Under the pieces are notes generated by a model. The model had not been told where the DNA came from, made no database searches, and saw only the letters and a program-made list of their open reading frames with translations. Of a DNA stretch of 64,000 nt, positions 12,701 through 24,700 are shown in pieces. The position numbers and the translations under genes are program-made. Every line of letters begins with the position of its first letter. Position 1 is the first letter of the stretch. Source of the DNA: Stercorarius parasiticus (taxonomy: Eukaryota; Chordata; Aves; Charadriiformes; Stercorariidae); NCBI GenBank assembly GCA_013396915.1, contig VWZL01002834.1, positions 248,001 to 312,000 on the forward strand, read 5' to 3'.

Positions 12701-15700
12701 CTTCTGTAAATATGTTTTCTTTTCATCTGGGAGAGGTTTTCTTATGTAAATTGCTCCCTATGATATATTAAGATGTCCAAAAAAGAGCAAAACTAGATAT
12801 ATTTGAATGCAAATGGAAAGAAAAAATTTAGGATGAAGAAAGGGAATTGAAGGTCTTGAAGTCATAATGAAGCAATGAAAAGAAAGCATATTCTTTACCA
12901 GACATGAAACAATGAAGTATCTGGAATGGGCATGCTGTTGTGTAATGAAAGTGACTCATTACTAAAACCAGGAGCTTTATGTTTTCTTCAAAAAGAATTA
13001 AACTTCTGTTTGGTAGACTGCAAGAATAAGACAGAGAATGTCATGGTTTTGCATTCATCAGAACATTTTTTCTTTATTTCCACTCACAAAAGTGGTCACA
13101 TTGCTTTTCCTGGTTTTTTTTTTTTCTTTTTTTTTTCCCAGTTAGCAATCGCCAAAAACAATATAATTAAACTTCAGGAAGAAAACCATCAATTAAGGAG
13201 TGAAAATACCCTTATTTTAATGAAAACACAGCATCACCTGGAGGTATGTTAGGTTTTTTTTACTATATTTAAGATAGTAATGTCATGTGGTTCATTGTCA
13301 TTTGAATGTTCTTACATTGCAACTTGAAGCCAGCAGTAGCTGGGCCAAATCTAAACCGGCTTTTATTAGCGACAGTTTATTAGGGAAAAAAATGTTAGAT
13401 CTGGGAAGCTATATAATGGCATAAACATATCAAATTATAGGACACAAGGTTGTTTTAAACCATATGCAAATTTTGTAGTGTTTATCCTAGTATTCTGTTT
13501 TTCTTCCCTTTTTCCTTTTTTTGTTAAATTGTAAGCTAAATTATCTGAAGCAGTATTATCTGAAAATCTTGTCGGAATAGTGCATGTTTTAGTAGGCAAA
13601 ATTCTGTTGGCTGTCTATTCTGACTTACCTCGTTACATGAAATGTCATTTGGAGTAATTGCCTATACAATTGGTGAATTTTCTTTTGAGCTGTGATCTGT
13701 AGGTCCTTAAGTAACTTCCTGTATATGTTTCACAGGATAATTGGTAAAAGCACAGATTAAGCAGGAGTTTGGATTGTGCAGTACTGAAACAGATGTGTAA
13801 TAGAGTAACTTACTGAAGGAGGACTGTACTGCAGTATAGATGTTTCTTTTGCTAAATTTACTCAATTCTCATTCTAAAACTGATGACCACATAGCAGAAA
13901 CAGCTCTTTCCCTGTTTGTACTGTGCTTGGAGAATGTATTTTTAAGCTTTTTTTATTCCCCTACAAGTGTTAAATTTATGCTATTAACTGCTGAACTTGT
14001 GGTGAAGAAGGATAGATTCTCTCTATCTTTGTAGGCAACTAAAGTGGATGTTGAAGCAGAACTTCAGACATACAAGCACTCCAGGCAGGGTTTAGACGAA
14101 ATGTACAATGAAGCACGTAGACAGCTTCGAGAAGAATCACAACTTCGACAAGTAAGTATTCTTTTCTAGAATTACACAGCACTTCTAGAAAAGATTATGC
14201 TTGAGAAGAATCGGTATATAAGTATTTCTAGTTTTGCTTTTGCTGATCTTAGGTACTGCCTTTAGTTGACTTTAATTGCCTTTTCCCTGACCACCTGTAA
14301 TAGAATCATAGAATGGGTTGGGTTGGAAGGGACCTTTAAAGGTCATCTAGTCCAACCCCCCTGCAGTGAGCAGGGACATCTTCAACTAGATCAGGTTGCT
14401 CAGAGCCTCATCAAGCCTGGCCTGGAATGTCTCCAGGGATGGGGCCTCCACCACCTCTCTGGGCAACCTCTTCCAGTGTCTCACGACCCTCATTGTAAAG
14501 AACTTCATCCTAATGTCTAATCTAAACCTACCCTGCTCTAGTTTAAAACCACTGCCCCTCGTCCTATTGCTGCATGCCCTTGTAAACAGCCCCTCCCCAG
14601 CTTTCTTGTAGGCCCCCTTCAGGTACTGGAAGGCCGCTAGAAGGTCTCCCCAGAGCCTTCTCTTCTCTAGGCTGAAAAACCCCAACTCTCTCAGCCTGTC
14701 CTCGTAGCAGAGGTGCTCCAGCCCTCTGATCATCTTCGTGGCCCTCCTCTGGACCCGCTCCAACAGGTCCATGTCCCTCTTGTGCTGAGGGCTCCAGAGC
14801 TGGGCACAGTACTAAAAAGTTTTTTTTTTAACAGAGCAATCAATACATCAGTATTTCTGTAACAATGTTGCTAAAGCATAGTAAAGAAAATACATTTTCT
14901 TTGAGAAATTTTTAGGTAAGTTGTTAGCAATACTGTAGCTCTGTATGTGTGCTAAATCTTTCTTGTGAAAATAGAAATCCTTTAGTTCTATTTTTGTAAT
15001 TAATACTTAGGCAACTCTTCATGCAGCACTGGCAGGGTAATTTCTTATAATATGAGTTGTCTTCTCCCAAAGTTTAAAAAAAACCAAAAAAGCATCACTA
15101 AGTACATGAGAGTGTAATGTTTGTATAGTGGATAATTTGCAGAGTTAGAGGCACAGAATTTCTGAAGAGGTGAAATAAGTGGTGCTGCAGCTCTGTTAGA
15201 GTTAGCTTTTGTCTTTCTCAAAAGAGATAACGTGTTGCATAATTATTCAAAGAGTCTGTGCTGTATTGTGTTTGTGTTTTATAGGATATGGAGAATGAGC
15301 TGGTGGTTCAAGTTAGTATGAAACATGAGATAGAACTTGCCATGAAGTTGCTGGAGAAGGACATCCATGAGAAGCAGGATACCCTCATAGGCCTTCGACA
15401 GCAGCTTGATGAAGTTAAAGCAATTAACATGGAAATGTACCAAAAGCTGCAGGTAAAGGAACAATATGCTGCTAAACTGATAAAACGGCTTTGATTGGAG
15501 TGAGAGAGATGCATTACCATTTTGTTTAGTTAAATAGTGCTGTTTCCTTAGTTTTTAGTTTCTTTCCGCTTCTTAGGTCAGCTTGTTGTTTTGGAACATT
15601 ACTGATGCAAGCACAATTTCACACAAAGCAGTTCTCAAGGCAGTCACTTAATGTTAGTGGGTTTATAGAAGAAAAGAACATGAGAATAAGATCATGGCCT

Positions 15701-18700
15701 AATAAGATGCTGTGTGGAATACAGAGAGTAATAGTCTATCTAGTGATAATGACACTTTTTGGCCTGTTTTGTATAAAAAACCCCAAGAATGTAGGCACAT
15801 AGTGAGGGGTTAAAGAGGAGATTTGAACCTTCTTTGAAAGTAAGGAAGGGCATTTGGAAAACAAGGTTGTGTTAAATGGAAAAAGTTAATTACAGTTTTT
15901 TGGTTTTTGTTTAGCAAATTAAAATCTATAACAATGCAATGCTTCTTTGGGAGAATATGGGTCTCAGAGATCCAACATGCAGTTAACAAGTGACCAAACA
16001 CCAGGGAAGTTTAGCAGTGAATTGTTTATGCAGAACATAAATTTGATTTGTGGAATACATTATCAAAAACAGCACAAGAAACTAGTCAAATCTATGGCAG
16101 AATAAGGGGAAAAATATTAGAATGCTGCAGAGAGATAATTGAGATGACGGACAAAGGATGCTACTTTTTCCCCTGCAATTGTGAGGAAACTTGACCAGAG
16201 GAAGAAAAATATAAATAGAGCTGGAAAGTAAAATAAGAAGAGAATGTTCTTCAGTATGTTAGGATCTGTAGGGTTTTCTTTTCCTTTTAAAGCTGTACTT
16301 CTGGGGACTATGGGTAACACTGATTTCACTTAATGACATTCAGACCCGCTTCCTGGGCACAGTAAAACAGTTTAGTCATGCCCCATCTCTGCTGTTTAGG
16401 GCCCGGTTGATAGCGTTGATCTGTATAGCAAGGATAACGCTCTACCTTTTATTTAGATCGTTAAGCTGCGGTTCTAACAGCTCTGCAAGCAATCAAAATT
16501 GTGAAATGTGTTAGTAAAATTCTTAAAAGATTTTTAGGCGCCTATGGTAGTTTGCTAAGAGTTGGAGAACATTAGGGATTTCCAGGACCAAGCATCTTAG
16601 TTCTTTACTGGTAAGGTTCTGATGGGCTACTTAAAAAGATCAGTGAATATAAGTTGACTTGCAAACTAAGAAAGGAAAACAAAATTAAAAATATATACTT
16701 ATTAAATAGCATCTACATTTGCAAAGTACAAAACTACAAATTTCCTAGGCATAAAATTGTAAGTACTGTCAACTACATTTTTTAGATGGGAATGTTTAAA
16801 AAGAATCAAAACCTGAAGCCATTTTAGTATTTTTCCCTTCAGATATTGAAGAAAAACCCCCATGAGGTAACAGTGTAATGTGTATCTACTTCAGTTTAAT
16901 CTTTTTTGTAACACAGGTTTCTGAAGATGCTATGAAAGAAAAGAATGAAATAATTGGTCGATTAGAGGATAAGACCAATCAAATTAATGCAACTATGAAA
17001 CAACTAGAACAAAGGTACAGGCCCATCTTTGTTTTTCTTCAGTCATTTCTCCATCCCCTTACATTTTTCTGCATTCCTACACAGTTGCCACTGAAATGTA
17101 ACTTTCAATGAGAAAATTTAAAAAGAACCTTTCTGAAACTTTAACTAGTGCTTTACTGTTTGATTTCCACTTATTTTAAATACAAACTTAATCTTTCATT
17201 TTTCTTCCTCCACCATCTTTCTTCTGGTCCTAGGGTTTTGTGCTGATACCAAAAGTTGTTCTTTCAGCTGTTTCAAAATTCGGATTCATTATTGCCTCTC
17301 TTTTTTTTTCCCCACATGAATGAAATGCAATAGAAACCAAAGCATTAATCTTGCTTATACTTAAGCATGTGCTTAATATAAACATTTAATGCCTTCATGG
17401 ATCACTGTATTTGCTGAAGCTCTTAAAATTGTTGCCTGTTGTTTTGGAAGTACCATTATTTTCCATGACGTAATGAGCTTTTACACTGACCGGTTGAAAA
17501 GTGAAAGACTAAAATTCCAGTACATGAATTTACATTATGGTTAGACTGCATGTATTGCATAAGATTAAAGTGTGATTCATATGTTTTAATTTAGTGGCCT
17601 ATATGCAACATTGATCTTTTTAATTGTAAAATATAACATATCCATAAGCCCTGTCATGTTGGTGTTTGACATGTCTTTTTTTTTTCATTTAAATCTGATT
17701 ATGAAAAACATGGTTATGTATTAAAAAAATAGTGACATGAATATTCTTTTATTGACATCCTTTTTTCCTCTTTTTTCTTTTTCTTTTTATCCTTTATCCC
17801 AATTTTTGTTTTTACTATTTTGTTGCCTTCATCTGTCCTTGATTTTTGTCCACTGCATTCATGAAGTGACAAAGATCTGTTAACTCAAACTAGGACTATT
17901 GCAATGTCATTCGTCAAATGTGCCAGCAATGAAGCTCAGCACCAGTATAAACTTGTCAAAGATATATCATTCTGAAAGCTCCTTCAGATCTGTTGTGTTT
18001 AAATAGTTACTGATAAAATACACCTTAAGAATTTTAAAATTACGATTTTAAATATAAAGTGGTATTAGAAATCCTGCACTGTAACTGATCGTAGTTGGGT
18101 TCTATTTTGTTTTCTGAAAGAACATCATCTCCGATCTCACTTTACCCCTCTTAAAAAAAAAAAAAAGAAAAAAGAAAAAAAGTAAATTATTGCACTATTA
18201 TTAAGCAAATGTAAGCTAGTTTTCTAATGCTATTTAATCACTTCTTAATTGTCAAAGTTTATTTTAAAAGGTTAGCTATCTTTACTTTGACTGTACTTTT
18301 TTATGACATTCGTTTCTGATCTTGTGGCTTTTCCTATTCTTTATGGTACCAATAGGTTTAAAAAGTAGCCCTTCTGACTAGTATTTCCGTTCTCCCCTGC
18401 TTATTTCTTTCACTTTTAGGCTGAATTTATCCCCAAAGTGTGCTGTCCGTTGTGGTTTTTTGCTTGTAACTAGCACTGTTTTCTTAAACAGCGTGACAGG
18501 AGTTTGGGGGAAAGGGGGTTGAATGCTATATCAGAACAATATATGTAAAAAAAGAGGGTGGTGTCAACATATATGTTCAGTATGTACAGTGGAAGAACTA
18601 CAGGGTTTGGGGATAAACCAGCTAAAGCACAATTCCATTTTGTTGATGTGACGTGGGGTGAAATATTTTCACGGAGTTAAGATGTGTTTGGAGCCTGGAC

Positions 18701-21700
18701 CTGGATGGGGCTCCAGACAGGGAGGGAGGGCGGCGTGTGCTTGAGCAAATTTTATAGCTGTGAGTCCTGCCTAGAACAGCAGCACCATGATGGCTACAGT
18801 GGAAGTTGTAGTGATAAATAGGATTTACATTCAGGGCCCAGATCCTGAACTTGTCTAACTCGTTTGTCAGCTAAGGATCTTGCCTGTCTGTGGCTTTGTC
18901 TACGCTGTAGTCATAACCTGTGGTTTTGCCCAACCCCTTTTTTTCCCCTTTTCCCTCCCTCCACCCGTCATTAGGCAGTCTTTACAACTCATATTTCTGC
19001 CATGTGTTGCTGCTTGCCTGCACTGCACAAATAAGAGAATTTTAGCTGCTGACTGCCCTTGACGCACTTCCCACTGTTTGCTCTGAGGAGTGGAGGGGAA
19101 TTTGACTGGGAGAAGAGTCTTAGGGTCTTTCAGGAGAAGGGGAGTTTGCGCGAGTGGAGGCAGGATGCAGTAATACTGAAAGGGTCTCTACTCCATGATT
19201 ATATATTACCTTATTCCTTGGTTTGGAATCAGAAAGAGCCTTTAACATGGGTTGGCTACTAAAAAAGAAAAATAAATATCTCCCATCCTCAAAGAAAAAC
19301 CAAACCAGAAACACTGAATAAAACAACAAGTAGACCATAGCAGAAATTGGAGCGTCAGCCATCTCACGGTCATCTATGCAAACAAGTATCTGCCTCAGTA
19401 TCATCTGAATCACAAATCCTGCTGCAAACTCGGTCCAGCTCAGCATTTGTTTGAATTACAGCGGTGTGATTAGCCTTGGGACTAGTCTAGAGGATGGTGC
19501 TGTAGCCTGGGTTAGCTAGCATGTTTCTTGGATAGCAAGGTCCCTGTCTACCTTGGTTGTGGAAACTACACTGCAGTTTAATGTGTGATTTAGGGAGGGT
19601 TTAAACTTGCTTCTGGTGTTAACTGTCTCGCGTAGCTTCATTCAGCTTCTTTTGCCCAGTGAGTTGAACGTGCTTTTTCCCAGTATTCTCCGTTCCATAC
19701 ATGTTTTGGCCCTCTGTGCACTATCATTGCAAATGTGACTGGGAACATTCTTAGAACAACTGGTATAGTTGAATGAGATGCTACACACTTTATAAGGTAG
19801 TTTAATTCCAGTCTTTTTTTCACTTGTTTACTGGCAGCTTTTGAAAACTCCTGCTGCTGCAACTTCATCAGTAGAAGCACAAATGTAGACACATTGCTGA
19901 CTTAATTTATTTTTAGCAGACACTGGGAGTTGTGAGTTACTCTGCATTCAGCTAGCTGCTGGGAAGTGAGAAATCAAGCACAGGCAGTATCACAGATTTC
20001 TCCCACCGCTTACCCGAGAGGCCCTTGAAACAGTTTTGTTAAATGTGACGCAGCAGGTGGGGACATTCAGTGGTATTTTACAGGCTCTTTTACTTTCCTG
20101 CCTTTTCATCAAGACAGGTGTAGCCATGATACAGCACAAGTTCCATTTTAGTACCTTCACTTTTGTTACATTCCGTCCATCTTTTTTTGGACTGAAGAGG
20201 TGACCAAGCTGAGAGGAACCCCAGTGAACTAATGGATTCCAAGGGGAGTGCTAGCTGAAGCAGAAACAAACCCCTGGAATTCAGAAAGGAAAGATTGCAT
20301 TAAAAAAACCCCCCAATCACTCACTTCTTGATTAATGGCTTTAATTTATTTTGTCTATAGTATGGAGCTATTTTAACCAGTGTAAGAATGCATTATTTTT
20401 AGTACAGATTATTTAAATTAATTTCATAATATGATGTAGTTGAGGTAGTTCTGTAAATGTAGTGGGACCTGTCGGGCTGTGTCTTGTTGTATTAGGCTAG
20501 TTTTTTGCTGTCTGATTGCAATGCTCTGTATTCAGCCTTATGCCGGAATTGTTTTGAGCTGCTTTTGCACAACACATGCTCTGCCCTGCCTTAATGGGTA
20601 ATTAGTACAAGCCAAGTACTTTTACGGGATTTATTTTAAAAGCAAACAAAAAAAAAAGCTTCTGAAAATAACACATGAAGATATGCTAAAGGAAAAAAAA
20701 AAAGCATTAAGGTATATGCTTCAATTCTAAAATATGTATCATCATGCTTTGGCATCTGTTATTCATGAGCATAAAATAAAACAGTGATTACTTACAGCAA
20801 TTACTCTCTTACTGTACAAAAAAACAGGAGCTAGTTCTCTAGGCATTGTATGGATTTCTCGTTTGAGTTTGTGAGTTTCCCCCCAAACTTTGTTTTTATT
20901 TAGAAATGTTTCTATTTCCCCATTTTTCTTTTATTTGTCTTCTTCACCCTCTACACCCTAGTTCTAGCTTCAGTTTTACCCAAAGTTGATTTGAATTACA
21001 CCAGATTGCAGCAAGCAGAGAAGGCTCAAATGGAGGCTGAGGCCGAGGATGAGAAACTTAAACAGGAATATGTGAATAAATCTGAAAGTCTGCAGAAAGA
21101 ATTCTCCCAGAAGGAGAAACAGCTGTAAGTATATCATTCCTGTTTGGAAAAATCTACATCATTAAACATTCTACATTGCAGTATGTCCTGTGTCTTGGTA
21201 CAGGCTGGTTGTCAATAAATGGTTTTGAGCAGAATGTAAATACTCAAGATCTTCATATTAGGTACTGTCAAGGTGGAAGGAAATTCGCCATTCCAAGAAG
21301 GTCAAGCTACCGTTGGGTGCCTCTAAAATGCTGTGCAGCTTGAAAGGAGGGGAAGAACAGCGTTATTTTTTGTCTAAATGTGCCAGCTTAATTCACAAGG
21401 AAATTGTTGTAAGTGGGGGAAAACACGTAGTGCAGTGGTAGTAGTAATACACACTTTTAACAAAACCCACAAGTATGTAGTAGTATAAACTTAAACAGAA
21501 ATGGCATAAGAATAGTTTAATTAATCAGGCTTATGGATAAGGTAGAAGTGGTTTAACTTACCACTGTGCAGGAAATAAAAAATAAAAATCCGCTGGAATA
21601 ATAAATACTAAAAAGTAATATAAAAGCCAACCCTCTACCCTTTCTCCTGTTAAATGCTTCAGTACTGATTTAAATAAATATGTAATGTAAAAAGCTCCCT

Positions 21701-24700
21701 GTAAGGGCAGGTGTTTTCCCTGTTTGGAAAGTTAACGAGTGAATTATTTAAGGCAGTGCAAATCTGCAGCACAACAAGGATTGCGGCTTAAAAATCAGTG
21801 GTTTCCAATCCAATTATTAGCCCACCCTGCTGCCCACCCTCTCCTACAACTCTGAATGTTAATAAACTTGTTTAACTGTCATGACAAATGTTCACTTTAC
21901 TACCACAGTCATCTTTGCAGATTTTGGCAAAAGAACAGTTCAGATCCCAGCCTTAGAATTCTGCAATTCTGAAACCTCAAGGTCATGATCACTTCTGATC
22001 TTTTCCAGCCAGATGCTGAGGTAGTGTCCCAAAATGTAAGTCTTTCCTTTAAAAATGGTTTTGGTTTTAAAACAGGAAAATTAATGTGGGTACAGGTTTT
22101 CCATCAAAAAACCTTGCATGACTACTCGCAGATTTTTTCCTCTTTTACTGTGTTGGCACAATTTAGATCTAGAAGGTTGAGCAGTGTGCTTCCATCCTTT
22201 GGTTTCTCTGGAACATTCTAAACACCACTCTTCTGTGAAACTGATAGTGAAATTCCAGCTAGAGCGGATCTTCCATCAGAGTGGCCCTAATTCCTTTAGC
22301 TGGACTCCAGTTAAACTAATAAAATCCTTCTTTATGTTGAACCTCACTTATGTAGGAAGCTCAATAAAAATAGTAATTTCAAGTCCCTCCTCCTTTATTT
22401 TCATTTCTGTTCAACATGCCATAAGCCTTAGTCTAAAGTAGAAGATTCACATCTAAGGGTGTAATATTAAATAACTTCGATGAGCACCAGAGATACATGC
22501 AGTCATTGTCTGCATCACCGGTGGCAGTGTGGTTGGTTGGTTGGTTGGTTTTATTTTACAAAAAAACTATGTAAGGTTAAGGGGGATTTCCCTTATGCAT
22601 GTTTTAAAAATACTTTAGAATTTTGTGGTTAATCTTCTCTTGCTCATTTATTGCAAAGGTCAGCTCTTCAAAATGATGCCATATTCTTGGTCCTTTAAAT
22701 ATATTTTTTTTAAAACTATTTTCTAAGTGACAGTGTTTTGTTTTATTTGTTAAACCGATGTCTAAAATATTATGATATTGATACGTTATTTCTGTTTTAG
22801 AAAATGTGTAAGTAGATCATTTGTACTATGTATATTGCACCCAGAAATAAACTCATTTTTATTTTTTAAAAATGATACCGTTGTGCACAGTGATTGTTCG
22901 GTTTTTTTGTTTTGCATATTCTAGGCTTCAGCTGGAAACAGATTTGAAGATAGAAAAAGAGTGGCGGCAAACCTTAGAGGATGATCTTCAAAAGGAGAAG
23001 GAAACTGTATCTCATCTGAGAATAGAGACCCAAGAAATAATTAACCTCAAAAAAGTAAATTCTACAGTAAAACTTGACTAGTAATTTAGAAATTGGCTGC
23101 AAAGTTAATTATGGACTTAGGCATGGTATTTTTAAGAATTTCTGGAATTAGATAAGAAAGATTAGATTAATGTATTCTCACAAGTAGATTAAGAAAAAAA
23201 TGGGATTTTACTCTCCATTTAGTCATCAGATCAGAACTCAGTGTTTTGAATAAGGAAAAACAAAATCCTCATTTTCCTTTCTCAGTTGTATTGAAGGCTC
23301 CGTCTTCTCATCGTAGGCCAGAAAGTGTTTCAGCTTCTCTCTGACTTGGTCTACGTGGCCATATAGTGGTGTTGCTCTCTGCAATCAGTTGGTTTTATTT
23401 TTTTCCTGGAGGGGAGTGCAGAAACAAAAATGCTTCATCTCTTGGGGCCTAAGAGTGTTTAATCCTGAGTTGCTGCTGCTCAAGTTGGATTTGGGAATCT
23501 TAATAGAGAGTGTAATGGATCATTTATTCACTTGGCTTTCTCAGTAGGATCAGCTTTGGGTAGTAGCAGTTTTCTAGGCAGTAGGCAAATACAATTTTGA
23601 GAATAATTTTGGTTTATTGTTTTTTTTCTTTTTTTTTGGTTTAAGGAGTTCCTTAAACTTCAGGAAAAGAACAAGCAACTGAAAAGGATATGTCAAGACC
23701 AAGAAGCCGCTCTCCAAGAACTGGCATCCAAGCTGAGCGAGTAATTTCTTTATTCATGATAATGATTATTTTTGTCATATAGACTTGAATTAAGAAAAAT
23801 AATAGGGTGGTGGGCATGTGAATTAGTGATATTACCTAGCCAGTTATCAAAAAGAAATATGGCCGGTTAGGTCAGGTCTGTTTATTTTTATTTTTGGTTG
23901 GTGGGCTAGCTGTCAACTCATGGGTAATTGCAGTGCTCTAAACAGAAAATCCTAGTTTAAAAGGGCCTGGGGGAATTATGAGCTGTTTTGCATTGAAAAC
24001 GGTTGGCTGGTTTGCATGTTGTGGCATTCCCAAAGAAGAACCCAAGTAGAAGGTAACAGCTCTGGCTTCGGCGGGACAGCACTTACCTTTTTGCAAGGAT
24101 GCGTGCTCATGGATTCCTTTCTTTGAAGAGATGTAGGACAATCCTAGGCCGTTGTTATAAAGTCTGTAGAGGATGTAAGGCCCTTCAGACTGTAATGCGC
24201 AAACAAGCTCCGAGCACAGTTCTTATCATTATTGTTAATATGTTGTTAAAGTTTCATTAATGCTCTCTTGTCTTCTAAGTAGGTTTGCTGTGACTAATGT
24301 GGATTTCCGTGCCCTGTAGAATAACTTAGTGCACGTACTCTGACTCAGCCCATTCTGTGTGGGTTGGCACTGGATGGCCGTGGGGAGGCTGGTTTCCCCA
24401 TAATGACATCATGTGGTCTTGTTCACGTCCAGAAGTTTAAATTCTGGTTTTGTACCAATGCTGTGTGCTAGCTTTAGGTATTTGGTACAAATTTCTCTTA
24501 TCCACAGAACCTCAAGCAAATTTAGAGCCATTGAAAGGGTTCTGAGCTCTTTAGAGAGAGCTTGCCTTTGTCTAGTTCTTGGTACAGCAGGGCGTGATGT
24601 TGATCGCATCTCCTGGATGCTGCTGTAATTTAAAATACTAATTTAAAGTTCACCTACAACTTTTAAACTTATTAGACTGTAACTGACGATATAGAAGTTT

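Noticed and set aside
14266..14611. + strand frames over the CR1 copy
   Set aside because: They are antisense shadows of the CR1 ORF2 tail on the minus strand.
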